Shown in pieces: positions 42,573 to 50,715 of a stretch of DNA of 64,000 nt. How positions within the stretch are numbered: the first letter of the stretch is position 1; every line of letters starts with the position of its first letter. The notes under the pieces were generated by a model that had not been told where the DNA came from, did not search any database, and was given only the letters and a program-made list of their open reading frames with translations. The stretch is taken from the NCBI RefSeq assembly GCF_001423905.1, contig NZ_LMPQ01000009.1, positions 87,253-151,252 on the forward strand, read 5' to 3'. Source of the stretch: Frigoribacterium sp. Leaf186. GTDB lineage: Bacteria; Actinomycetota; Actinomycetes; Actinomycetales; Microbacteriaceae. Position numbers and translations under genes: made by a program.

Positions 42573-43817
42573 TCACCCGTCGTCGCGCCGCCGGTCCTGA
42601 CCGTCGACCTGACGACCGTCGTCCGACTCGTGCCGGAACAGGTGCCGTTGCACCGAGAGGGCGAGGGCCCTCAGGGCCGTGGCGTCCGCGGTCGAGAAGC
42701 GCCGCGCCTCCTGGTCCATGACGCACAGGGCGCCGACGCGCTGACCGTCCGGCGACTCGATGGGGTAGCCGGCGTAGAACCGGATGCCGGGCTGGTCGAC
42801 GACGACGGAGTAGTCGGCGTACCGCGGGTCGAGCGTGGCGTCCTCGATCACCAGGTGGCCGGTGTGCCGGATCGTGGTGTCGCAGAACGACTCGGAACGG
42901 GGCACGACGAGAGGCTCGGCCCCCGCCACCGACCGCATCACCTGGGTGTCGCTGCGGACCAGGGTCACCGCCGCGAGGGTGGTGCCGAACAACCGACGAG
43001 CCCGCTCGGTCAGGTCGTCGAGCTCGGGGTCGTCGTCGGCGCCGAGGCGTCGTTCGAGTCTCTCGAGCGTGCGCTGCCGAGCGGGCTCGTCCAGGGGCAC
43101 GGTCTTCACGCCGAGCGCTCGGGCCGGGTCGAGCGTCCTGCTGATGCGCACGGCGATCGGGGCGGCCCAGCGGGCGTAGACGGGGGCGCTCTCGTCCTCG
43201 AACGCCTGGCCTTCGGCCTCGGGCACGAACACCATCGAGGAGCGGTCGGCGACGAGGTGCCTGGTCGCCGCGTTCAGTCGGACGGCGTTGCGGTCGACGA
43301 CGCGGCCGAGCCTCGCGGGGAAGTGTGGGTTCGACCCGAACGACGGCACGGCGAGGACGAACGTGGTCGTCGCCGCCGGCGCGCGGCCGGCGACGTCGTC
43401 CAGCAGGGTGGACAGGTCGTCACGCCACGAGTCGACGTCGATCAGATGGAGTGCCTCGTTGGCCCCGAACGACAGGACGACGGCGTCGAAGCGGGCGAGG
43501 TCGACGCCGGCGAGGGCCTCCGGGGCCTGACGGGCGGTCATCCGGCCGTCGACGACGATGTCCACGTCGGTCGCCCGACCCGTCAGGGCCGTCAGGCTGC
43601 GGGCGAGGTGGCCGGGGAGCCCCAGCTCGTGCGTCCGCACGCCTCGGCCCGTGGCCGCCCCGTCACCGACGATCAGCACCCGGTCGGGGTCGGTGCCCGG
43701 TGCGTGCAGGTGGGGCGAGTCGGTCGCCACGACATGGCGTTCCCACGAGTGCGGACTCGTGCTGAGCCACGCCCGGATGAGCGGGCGCGCGACGACGTGG
43801 GTGGCGGGGTGGAGCAA
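42573..43817 (-). CDS. SGNH-hydrolase-like and GAF fusion protein, second copy
   Basis: A paralogue of the gene at 11651, it has an SGNH-like half (VLIVGDGAATGRGV, LSFGANEALH) followed by a GAF half (RSESFCDTTIRHTG, FYAGYPIESPDGQRVGALCVM). It runs 414 residues from a TTG at 43817. That start is chosen because it gives an N-terminus of the same length as the paralogue, and no ATG or GTG fits better. The GDG and GAN blocks are closer to a functional SGNH site than in the first copy. It is divergent from the DUF4232 lipoprotein. Confidence 0.75.
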   Translation of the reverse strand: MLHPATHVVARPLIRAWLSTSPHSWERHVVATDSPHLHAPGTDPDRVLIVGDGAATGRGVRTHELGLPGHLARSLTALTGRATDVDIVVDGRMTARQAPEALAGVDLARFDAVVLSFGANEALHLIDVDSWRDDLSTLLDDVAGRAPAATTTFVLAVPSFGSNPHFPARLGRVVDRNAVRLNAATRHLVADRSSMVFVPEAEGQAFEDESAPVYARWAAPIAVRISRTLDPARALGVKTVPLDEPARQRTLERLERRLGADDDPELDDLTERARRLFGTTLAAVTLVRSDTQVMRSVAGAEPLVVPRSESFCDTTIRHTGHLVIEDATLDPRYADYSVVVDQPGIRFYAGYPIESPDGQRVGALCVMDQEARRFSTADATALRALALSVQRHLFRHESDDGRQVDGQDRRRDDG

Positions 43818-43953
43818 GCGGGCCTCGCCTCGACGGGGGACGTGCCGACACGAGGACGGCCTGGAGAACCCTCGTCACGCGCTCGACGATGCTGGCCCGG
43901 TCCGACCGAGCGTAGGCACCCGTCGAGCTCGGCGGCCACTGCTCGGTGGGGGC

Positions 43954-43993
43954 TTGACAAGGCGACTTCCGACGAATCGTGCAGTCTGTGCAC
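43954..43993 (+). promoter_or_regulatory. Promoter region of the lipoprotein gene
   Basis: A TTGACA box at 43954 is the best -35 match in this intergenic region, but the -10 is unclear. An inverted repeat GTGCA-GTCTG-TGCAC overlaps the expected start region and may be an operator. Confidence 0.45.
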
Positions 43994-44022
43994 AATCGGG
44001 TGGGCCGTGATTCGGTGGAGGC

Positions 44023-44715
44023 ATGAACCGTTCGATCCGACCACTGGCCACCGCGGCCGCCCTCGCCGCATCCCTCGTCGTCGTGCTCTCGAGTTGCTCG
44101 TCGCCGGGTGACGCGGAGTCGACGACCACGCCCACCGTGACCGTCACGGCGTCGCCCTCGGGCGGTGCCTCGGGCGGCGCCTCGGCGCCTGCGAGCACGC
44201 CCTCGCCGACGGCGACCGCGGGCCCGGACGGCGCGTCCGGCGGCGGGGGCGACCTCGGCGACGGGTCCACGGGCGAGGCGTCGTCACGCTGCACGGTGGG
44301 CGAGCTCACCGCCGAGATCGCCGACGGGGGAGGAGGCGCGGCCGGCAGCTACGGCGTCGCCATCATCCTGACGAACAGCGGGCAGCGCTCGTGCACCCTG
44401 CAGGGCTGGCCGGGCGTCTCGTTCGTCGGCGACGGCGACGGGACGCAGATCGGCGCCTCGGCCGCCCTCGACCGGTCGACCCCGCACGAGAGCCACACCC
44501 TCGCCCCCGGCGACGAGGTGCAGACGATCGTGCAGATCGCCCAGGCCGCCAACTACCCGGCCGAGGAGTGCTCGCCCCAGGCGACCGACGGGTTCCGCGT
44601 CTACCCGCCCGGGTCGCTCGAGTCGATCTTCGTGGGCGCCTCGGGCTCCAGCTTCGACGCCTGCTCGAACGCCGCCGTGCAGCAGATGACGGTCAGCGCG
44701 CTCGCCACCTTCTGA
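44023..44715 (+). CDS. Secreted lipoprotein with DUF4232 domain
   Basis: The 230-residue product begins with a signal peptide and lipobox (LVVVLSSC, Cys near residue 25). A Ser/Thr/Pro/Gly-rich spacer and a DUF4232 domain follow (CTVGELTAEI, LTNSGQRSCTLQGWPGVSF). DUF4232 proteins are actinobacterial cell-surface lipoproteins of unknown function. The domain's Cys pairs probably form disulfides outside the cell. Confidence 0.88.
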   Translation: MNRSIRPLATAAALAASLVVVLSSCSSPGDAESTTTPTVTVTASPSGGASGGASAPASTPSPTATAGPDGASGGGGDLGDGSTGEASSRCTVGELTAEIADGGGGAAGSYGVAIILTNSGQRSCTLQGWPGVSFVGDGDGTQIGASAALDRSTPHESHTLAPGDEVQTIVQIAQAANYPAEECSPQATDGFRVYPPGSLESIFVGASGSSFDACSNAAVQQMTVSALATF

Positions 44716-44784
44716 CCGGCGCGGTCGGTCGGGCACCCGCACGGCCGCGCATGTCGCCGTCCTTGCCACCGTCCCGACGCTGTC

Positions 44785-44864
44785 GGCAATTCCGGGCTGG
44801 TGCTGCGGCGGGGCGTCGAGATCGCGTGGGACGGCCCCGGCCGCGGCAGGAGCCAGGAATTGCC
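44785..44864. repeat. Imperfect palindromic repeat, copy 1
   Basis: GGCAATTCCGGGCTGGTGCT begins one 24-base arm that pairs at 20 positions with the arm ending CCAGGAATTGCC. A direct copy lies at 45123-45203. Confidence 0.8.
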
Positions 44865-45014
44865 CGCTCGGCGGTGGGACGCGAGGGGACGCGTGGAGTT
44901 CGGCGTGTGCCGTGCGGTGCGTGGACCTCCAGATCGCGGCTGGGCTGCGGGGTCAGCTCGGCGAGGTGCTCGGCGGCGGGTGCCGAGGGCGAGGCGAACA
45001 CCGGGGTCGACCCT

Positions 45015-45096
45015 GGCATCGGCATCGGCATCGGCATCGGCATCGGCGTAGGCGTAGGCGTCGGCATCGGCATCGGCATCGGCATCGGCATCGGCT
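45015..45096. repeat. GGCATC hexanucleotide repeat, about 14 units
   Basis: The run has variant GGCGTA/GGCGTC units in the middle. It has the pattern of slippage expansion and lies between two palindromic repeats. Confidence 0.9.
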
Positions 45097-45122
45097 CCGA
45101 CCCCGACATCGGCGTCGGTGTC

Positions 45123-45203
45123 GGCAAATCCGGGCTGGTGCTTCGGCGGGGCGTCGAGATCGGCGTGGGAAGGCCCCGGGCGCGGCAGGAGCCAGGAATT
45201 GCC
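45123..45203. repeat. Imperfect palindromic repeat, copy 2
   Basis: Direct repeat of 44785-44864 with a handful of substitutions and one-base indels over about 80 bases. Same orientation as copy 1. Confidence 0.8.
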
Positions 45204-45442
45204 CGCAGGGGTCAGGGGCAAGGGCGGGTCGAGGGGGCGGGTGCCGGGCACCGGGTGGTGCTGCCGGGCGAGTCGGTGGTCCAGGGCGGCACGACCATGC
45301 GGCGTGGTGGCACCGAGGCGGCGGATCGTGAGCTCGGCACTCGGGCCTGGACGGCGATCAGCACGCTGCTCGCGGCGGCTCGCTGACCTGCGCCCCCGAC
45401 GAGTTGCGGTCGCTCTGCGTGCGGGGGATGTCGCCCGCGCGC

Positions 45443-45464
45443 TGATCCGGTACGTACCGGATCA
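45443..45464. repeat. Perfect palindrome GATCCGGTACGTACCGGATC (copy 1)
   Basis: Flanked by T and A, it is a perfect 22-base palindrome that overlaps the stop codon of the DUF1871-like gene. The identical 20-mer recurs at 63810-63829. Confidence 0.9.
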
Positions 45465-45800
45465 GGCAGGGCTCAGGGCGTTCAGCCGGACGACGAAAGC
45501 CTCGAACCGGACCGGGTCGGTGCGGCTGCTGAGGGGCTCGCCGAACCACGTCGTCCAGACCGCGTCGACCTCGGCGGCGGTGATCGCGCCGGACCCCACG
45601 AGCCGACTGACCATCGGGACCGCCTCGAGTTCGTACTCGTCCCACGGGGCGCCGTCCTCGGTGCCGGGCTCGAGGCCGTAGGGGTCTAGGGCGTTAAGCT
45701 CGTTTAGTACACGGTCGACGAGGTCCCGCCAGGCCTGGCTGCGGCGGGGGGCGCCGGGGTTCGCGTCTCGGGGACGGCGGAATCCCGGGAAGGCGCTCAC
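45462..45800 (-). CDS. Hypothetical protein resembling DUF1871
   Basis: This 112-residue soluble protein has LNALDPYGLEP, DEYELEAVPMVSRL and WFGEPLS, which resemble blocks in the DUF1871 (YugE-like) family of unknown function. It overlaps the upstream membrane protein gene by four bases. The stop lies inside a perfect palindrome. The family call is from memory of motifs and moderately sure. Confidence 0.65.
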   Translation of the reverse strand: MSAFPGFRRPRDANPGAPRRSQAWRDLVDRVLNELNALDPYGLEPGTEDGAPWDEYELEAVPMVSRLVGSGAITAAEVDAVWTTWFGEPLSSRTDPVRFEAFVVRLNALSPA

Positions 45801-46393
45801 CGCGCCTCCGGACGGCTCGACTCGTCGAGCGCGCGCAGCAGCGCCTCACCGTCGCGCACGTCGACGAAGGTCATCGGCAGGGGGGCCATGACCCCGTCGA
45901 GACCCGTGTTGGTCAGACCGCGCTGACGGGCGCCGAACGGGGTGTTGCCGGTGGTCGAGTCGGTCCAGTCGACGCTCACGTGGGTGCGGTCGCGAGACCA
46001 CGAGACCTGCTGGTTCTGCTGCTTCGCGGGTGCCTGGTGGACGGTCGAGCCGACGACCAGGAACGACCGCTGGTCGGTGACCGCGTAACCCGTCCTGGTC
46101 TTCCGCGAGCGCTTCAGCAGGAACCGGCCGACGACGAAGAAGAGGCCGATCGCGACGAAGACGCCGCCGAACAGGACGAAGAACACCGGGGCGCCCTCGC
46201 GGAGCACCGAGACCTCCCAGAAGATCGCGAACCCGCACCAGAGCAGGCTGAACGGCACGAGGAAGAGGTCGTTCCGGCCGAACGTCACGGCCTCGTCCGG
46301 CCCACCCGACCAGAGGAGGCGCTCACCGGGGCGCAGCTCGGGCTGCACGAGGGCGCGGCGGTCGTCTGGCTGGCGGGCGTCGGGAGCGCTCAT
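45797..46393 (-). CDS. Membrane protein with two TM segments and PH-like region
   Basis: The 198 residues include two adjacent hydrophobic segments (about 42-62 and 70-92), followed by GYAVTDQRSFLVV, a pattern seen in bacterial PH-domain/YdbT-like membrane proteins. Both termini are probably cytoplasmic. It is coupled by ATGA overlap to the DUF1871-like gene. Function unknown. Confidence 0.75.
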   Translation of the reverse strand: MSAPDARQPDDRRALVQPELRPGERLLWSGGPDEAVTFGRNDLFLVPFSLLWCGFAIFWEVSVLREGAPVFFVLFGGVFVAIGLFFVVGRFLLKRSRKTRTGYAVTDQRSFLVVGSTVHQAPAKQQNQQVSWSRDRTHVSVDWTDSTTGNTPFGARQRGLTNTGLDGVMAPLPMTFVDVRDGEALLRALDESSRPEAR

Positions 46394-46484
46394 GGTCCAG
46401 AAACTACCGTGGCGCGCCCGCCGGCGTCACCGCGGTCGTAGTGTCAGGGCTCCACCCCCGTCAGCCCCTCGAGAGGCGGCACCC

Positions 46485-47186
46485 ATGGAACTCGTCTTCG
46501 TCCACGGCGCACTGGTGCGGGACGGCGACTGGTGGTGGCACCGCGCGGCCGAGCTGCTGCTCGGCCGGACGGGCGTCCGCAGCCGAGCCGTCGCCTTGCC
46601 GTCGTGCGGCGAGGGGCCGGACGCCGCGCCGTCGGCCGGTCTCGTCGAGGACGCCCTCGCCCTGCGTCGCGTGCTCGACGACGTCGACGCGGCCGTCGTG
46701 GTCGGTCACTCCTACGGAGGGACGGTCGTCGCCGAGGCGGGTGCGCACCCCGCCGTGCGGCACCTGGCGTTCGTGTCGTCGTACCTGCCCGAGCTCGGCG
46801 ACTCGCAGGGAGCGGTGATGAGCGGCGAGAGCGACCCGGTCGCCGTGGCCGACGCCGGCGACGGGACCCTGGGCGTCAGCGGCTACGACGAGGCGTCGTT
46901 CGGCAGGAGGTTCCTCCACGACGCCGACGAGGCCACCCGCGCCGAGGCGTGGCGCCGCGTGACCCGCCAGGGCGTCGGAGCCTTCGTCACCCCGACGAGC
47001 GCCGTCGGCTGGCAGGGGGTCGACTCCACCTACCTCGTGTGCACCGACGACCGCAGCACGTCGGTCGGCTTGCAGCGCCACCACGCGGCGAAGGCCACCC
47101 GGTCGGTCGACCTGCCGACCGGGCACCACCCGTTCCTCTCGCGGCCCGACCTCGTCGTCGACCAGGTCGAGGCGCTGCTCGCCTGA
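46485..47186 (+). CDS. Alpha/beta-fold hydrolase (esterase-like)
   Basis: This 233-residue protein has FVHGALVRDGDWWW as oxyanion region, the nucleophile elbow VGHSYGG, an Asp in VCTDDRS and a late His pair in PTGHHPFLSRPD. It resembles small salicylate-esterase/HNL-type hydrolases. The substrate is unknown. ATG 46485 follows GAGAGGCGG. Confidence 0.9.
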   Translation: MELVFVHGALVRDGDWWWHRAAELLLGRTGVRSRAVALPSCGEGPDAAPSAGLVEDALALRRVLDDVDAAVVVGHSYGGTVVAEAGAHPAVRHLAFVSSYLPELGDSQGAVMSGESDPVAVADAGDGTLGVSGYDEASFGRRFLHDADEATRAEAWRRVTRQGVGAFVTPTSAVGWQGVDSTYLVCTDDRSTSVGLQRHHAAKATRSVDLPTGHHPFLSRPDLVVDQVEALLA

Positions 47187-47236
47187 GTCGCCGGGCGGGG
47201 TGACCGGGGCCGTCGGGCCGTCAGGTTGTCAGGCCG

Positions 47237-47776
47237 TCAGCTCGTCGGTCGGTCGAAGCGAGCACCGCGCGGCTTCGGTCCGAGCAGCGACAGGATGAAG
47301 ATGACGAAACCGCCGAGGTAGGGCACGAGGTTGATGAGCAGCAGCCACCCGCTGAGGTCGACGTCGTGCAGTCGACGGACGCCGATCGAGAGGAACGGCA
47401 CGAACGTCCCGAAGAACAAGAGGGCGAGCACGATGCCGAACGGGATGAACCCGGGCCCCGGGTTCAGGGTGCCGTCGACGTCGGTGGTGCTGCCGGGGTA
47501 GCCCGCGGCGAAACCGATGATGCTGAGGGCGAGGAACAGGACGCCGTTCGCCAGGACCACCCACCAGTACTCGCTGCGGCTCGCCCTGCCCGAGAAGTCG
47601 GCGTACTTCTTGAAGAACCGCTTGACCGCGTCGACCGGTCCCGCGCCGTACAGCGGGGCCCAGAGGGGGACGGCCCCGCCCGAGCCGTAGGGCGGAGGCG
47701 TCGGCTGCCCGTCCGGCTGCCCGTACGGCGGCACCGCCCCGCCCTGCTGGTCCGCCCCGTCGTTCCGATCGGTCAT
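47237..47776 (-). CDS. DUF805 family membrane protein
   Basis: The 179-residue protein has a Pro/Gly/Gln-rich cytoplasmic N-terminus and then the DUF805 core (YADFSGRASRSEYWWVVLAN, IGVRRLHDVDLSGWLLLINL) with about four membrane segments. The family is widespread and uncharacterised. Its upstream region contains a long inverted repeat. Confidence 0.92.
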   Translation of the reverse strand: MTDRNDGADQQGGAVPPYGQPDGQPTPPPYGSGGAVPLWAPLYGAGPVDAVKRFFKKYADFSGRASRSEYWWVVLANGVLFLALSIIGFAAGYPGSTTDVDGTLNPGPGFIPFGIVLALLFFGTFVPFLSIGVRRLHDVDLSGWLLLINLVPYLGGFVIFILSLLGPKPRGARFDRPTS

Positions 47777-47856
47777 GAGATCCCCCTCGTCCGTGCCGCC
47801 AACCGCGACACCGTCACCCTATCGACGTGCTGCGGCCCCGCCCCCTTCGGCGACGA

Positions 47857-47914
47857 TCGAGTGGTCCCGGATCGTGCTTCGTCGGTCATCGAGGGACGAT
47901 ACGGGACCACTCGA
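47857..47914. repeat. Inverted repeat, 19-base arms
   Basis: TCGAGTGGTCCCG-GATCGT and ACGAT-A-CGGGACCACTCGA pair with one mismatch around a 20-base loop. It lies between the DUF805 start and the GT2 stop and has no T-tract. Confidence 0.8.
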
Positions 47915-47971
47915 CGCCAGACGGGTGGCGGATGCTGCGACGCGGCGCCGGGTGCGGCCGGCGCCGAGGGG

Positions 47972-49558
47972 TCAGCCCCAGCCGCCGAGGTAGGCGGCGA
48001 CGCTCGGCTCGCCCACCACGGGGGTCAGCCAGTCCACGGAGGCGCGGTGCGAGACGAACGCGACGCCCGCTCCCCAGCGTCGGGCGCGCAGGCGGGCCCG
48101 ACGCGACTCGACCGTCGCGAGCACGCGGCCCGACGGGCCGAGCAGCTCGATCGTGCCGAGCGACCCCACGCCGACGGCGTCGGTCGCCGACCGCAGGTCG
48201 CCCGCGACGTCGTCCCCGAGCCCGACCGCCGCGGCCAGGGCCTCGGCGCGGGCGTCGTCGGAGGCCCCGGCGTCGACCGGGGGCAGCACCCGCACGGGCC
48301 CGTCGACCGTCACGACCACCCGGGCGTCGGCGAGTGCGGCAGCGGCGGCGTCCGTCGACCGGCCGAGCACCCGCCCGTCCGCCTCGAACACGGCCGCGAC
48401 CTCGTCCGGCACCACGACCGTCACGTCCGGTGCCGACGCCAGCACGCTGTCCACCGCCACGAACGCAGCCCCGGCCGAGATGGGCGCCCCAGCGGCGACC
48501 AGCTCGACGCACACGTCGACGGCTATGCTGCGCACCCCGAACCCGCGCGAGCCGCGCACCGCGATGAGGTCGGCGAGGCGCAGGGTCTCACCGTTCTTCT
48601 CGGCCTGGCGCCGCGCCTCCTCGGCCTCACGAGCGATGCGCTCGGCCCCCGAGGGAGCGCCGGCGGCACCGGCCGAACCGGCACCCGCCCCGCGCCCCGC
48701 CCAGTCGGGCCCGTCGTGCCACGCCACCGCACCGGGAACGTGAGCGAACACGGCACCGGCGAGCCAGGCCCGGTGGGCCCACTCCCAGTCCTCGCCGCCG
48801 TAGCTCGTGAACGACTCGTCGAAGCCGCCGACCTCGTCGAAGAACCACCGCGTGCAGCAGGTGACGGCCCCGATCAGGTGGCGGTACGAGCGGTCGTCCG
48901 CGTGCAGCAGGTCGGCCGACCAGCCGTAGGCCTGCTGCAGCCAGCGCGGCTGCTCGAGTTCGTGCGCGGGCCCGGCCACCTCGACCGGCTCGGAGACCGG
49001 CACCGGCACCGACCCCGACCCCGGCCCCGACCCCGACCCCGACCCCGACCCCGCCCCGGCGACGCCACCGCCCAGCACCCCCGCGAAGTCCGCGTGCTTC
49101 CGCTGCCCGACCGTGACGGCCTCGGGCGCGAGCGCGGGCAGTCGGGTCAGGCGCAGCACGTAGTCCGGTTCGGGAGACGTGTCGGCGTCGACGAAGCAGA
49201 GCACCGACCCCGACGACGCGGCGACCCCGACGTTGCGGGCGGCCGAGAGCCGGAACCCGCGGTCCTCCTGCACGATCAACCGCACCCCGTCGGGCACGGT
49301 GGGTGCGGTCGGCGACCCGTCGTCGACGACGATCACCTCGAGCCGCTCGGCCGGGTAGCTCTGGCGGGCGAGCGCGGCCAGCGTCCGGTCGAGCTCGGCC
49401 TGCTGCCGGTAGTGCACGACGATCACCGACACCAGCGGCGGCAGCTCGGGCCACACGCCGTCGAGGGCGTCCCACGAGTTGCCGACCACGAACCGCCCGC
49501 CCGCAGGAGGCGCGGTGCCGGTCACCCCGGAAGCCGACGACCCGGCGTCGCGGCTCAC
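47972..49558 (-). CDS. Glycosyltransferase family 2 protein with extra C-terminal domain
   Basis: The N-terminal GT-A domain has SVIVVHYRQQ, VDDGSPTAP, AARNVGVAA and the metal-binding FVDADTSPE, with YGGEDWEWAHR as acceptor-site acidic motif. A Gly/Ser dipeptide run (hexamer repeat near 49001) is inserted mid-domain. The last 200 residues form a separate Ala/Val-rich domain that is not recognised. I start at GTG 49558, inside the upstream stop (GTGA), giving 528 residues. It would add a sugar to a surface polysaccharide or glycoconjugate. Confidence 0.85.
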   Translation of the reverse strand: MSRDAGSSASGVTGTAPPAGGRFVVGNSWDALDGVWPELPPLVSVIVVHYRQQAELDRTLAALARQSYPAERLEVIVVDDGSPTAPTVPDGVRLIVQEDRGFRLSAARNVGVAASSGSVLCFVDADTSPEPDYVLRLTRLPALAPEAVTVGQRKHADFAGVLGGGVAGAGSGSGSGSGPGSGSVPVPVSEPVEVAGPAHELEQPRWLQQAYGWSADLLHADDRSYRHLIGAVTCCTRWFFDEVGGFDESFTSYGGEDWEWAHRAWLAGAVFAHVPGAVAWHDGPDWAGRGAGAGSAGAAGAPSGAERIAREAEEARRQAEKNGETLRLADLIAVRGSRGFGVRSIAVDVCVELVAAGAPISAGAAFVAVDSVLASAPDVTVVVPDEVAAVFEADGRVLGRSTDAAAAALADARVVVTVDGPVRVLPPVDAGASDDARAEALAAAVGLGDDVAGDLRSATDAVGVGSLGTIELLGPSGRVLATVESRRARLRARRWGAGVAFVSHRASVDWLTPVVGEPSVAAYLGGWG

Positions 49559-50715
49559 CAGCGCACCCCGTCGGTCCACCAGGCCGCGTACGCGTCGGCG
49601 ACCTCGTCGAGCCCGGGCAGGGTGTCGGCGTCGTCGTCGAGCCAGGTCGACGCCGGGTCGGCCAGGGCCGCCGCGATCGCCGCCGCGAGTCCGCCCTCGG
49701 GGTAGAGGGTGAGCGTGCCCGGCCTCAGCGTCGCCATCTCGCGGGAGTACCGCGTGTCGGGCACGAGCGGGCGCCGCCCGGCCGCGATCCAGGTCGCGAT
49801 CGACCCGGAGGCCGACACGTGCTGGTGCGCCGCCACGGGCACCGACGCCCGTCGGGCACGGTCGAGCAGGGTCGCGTCGTCGAGGTAGCCCGTCGCGCCG
49901 AAGGGCACGCCGAGGGCCGCGGCCTCGTCGACGAGCTGCTGCAGTTCGGCCTCGTGACCCGGGGAGGCGCGGCCGAGCGCCACGACGCCGGTCACGTCCG
50001 CGTCCGGTCGCGTCGTCGCGCCGTCCGTCCGGTCGGCCCCCGCGCCGGGTCGCCCGGCCGCGAGTCCGGCCACGGCCGCGACGACCTCGGCGTGCCCCTT
50101 GCCCGGGTAGAAGAACCCGATGACGGCGACGTCACCGTCCGGTTCGGGCCGCCCGTCCGGCAGCGGGTGCCGGTCGACGGGCAGGGGGATCACCTCGACC
50201 GGGCCCTCGAAGCCGACCCGCTCGCGCAGCAGGGCGCGCTCGTGCTCGCTGTTCACGACGACGCCCCGGGCGACGGCGACCACGCGGGCGTAGGCCTCGC
50301 CGCGCCTCCGGAGGTTGCGCTCGCCGTCGGACGGCTGCGGCAGGTCGTGCAGGGTCACGGTGAGGGCGGTGCCGTCGGCCAGGTGCTCGACGACGTCGGC
50401 CGCGGCCGCGGGCGACGGGCCCCAGAGGCGGTCGGTGAACTGCAGGTGGGCCCGCGGCACGACGACGTCGGGTGCCGGGTCGACGAGGGGCTCCGGGGCG
50501 TCGAGCAGGTCCGGGGCGTCGAGCAGGTCGGCCACGTCGAGCGCGAGGTGACGGCCGCTCCGAGCCTCGACCGTCGCGGCGATCTGGGCCGCGTAGACCG
50601 CGACGCCGTGCTGGGGGTCGTGGTGGGTCACGACGACGGGCAGCTCGGCGAGGTCGAGGGTGGCCGCCGCGCCGTCCGCCGCCTCCGAGCGGGCCGAGTC
50701 GCGGGCCGCGCTCAC
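49555..50715 (-). CDS. Glycosyltransferase, GT-B fold
   Basis: This 386-residue protein has a two-domain GT-B look: HDPQHGVAVYAAQIA at the N-terminus, VVNSEHERALL and VIGFFYPGKGHAEVVAAV at the second nucleotide-binding domain, and VAAHQHVSASGSIATWIAAG near the donor site. The typical EX7E of GT4 is replaced by a less clear motif. It is joined to both neighbours by GTGA overlaps. Confidence 0.8.
   Translation of the reverse strand: MSAARDSARSEAADGAAATLDLAELPVVVTHHDPQHGVAVYAAQIAATVEARSGRHLALDVADLLDAPDLLDAPEPLVDPAPDVVVPRAHLQFTDRLWGPSPAAAADVVEHLADGTALTVTLHDLPQPSDGERNLRRRGEAYARVVAVARGVVVNSEHERALLRERVGFEGPVEVIPLPVDRHPLPDGRPEPDGDVAVIGFFYPGKGHAEVVAAVAGLAAGRPGAGADRTDGATTRPDADVTGVVALGRASPGHEAELQQLVDEAAALGVPFGATGYLDDATLLDRARRASVPVAAHQHVSASGSIATWIAAGRRPLVPDTRYSREMATLRPGTLTLYPEGGLAAAIAAALADPASTWLDDDADTLPGLDEVADAYAAWWTDGVRW

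Larger units (their letters stand above)
44716..45461. other. Repeat-rich non-coding region
   Basis: I find no convincing gene in these 746 bases. The region holds two 80-base imperfect palindromes (44785 and 45123), a run of GGCATC hexamers (45015-45096) and a perfect 22-base palindrome at its right end (45443). Open frames across it give only dipeptide repeats. Confidence 0.75.

Noticed and set aside
44785..45203. CRISPR array
   Set aside because: Only two long repeats with unequal, low-complexity spacing and no cas genes.
44601..45251. A minus-strand frame encoding Ala-Asp dipeptide repeats
   Set aside because: It is produced by the GGCATC microsatellite and the two palindromic repeats, overlaps the lipoprotein gene, and shows no domain or start signal.
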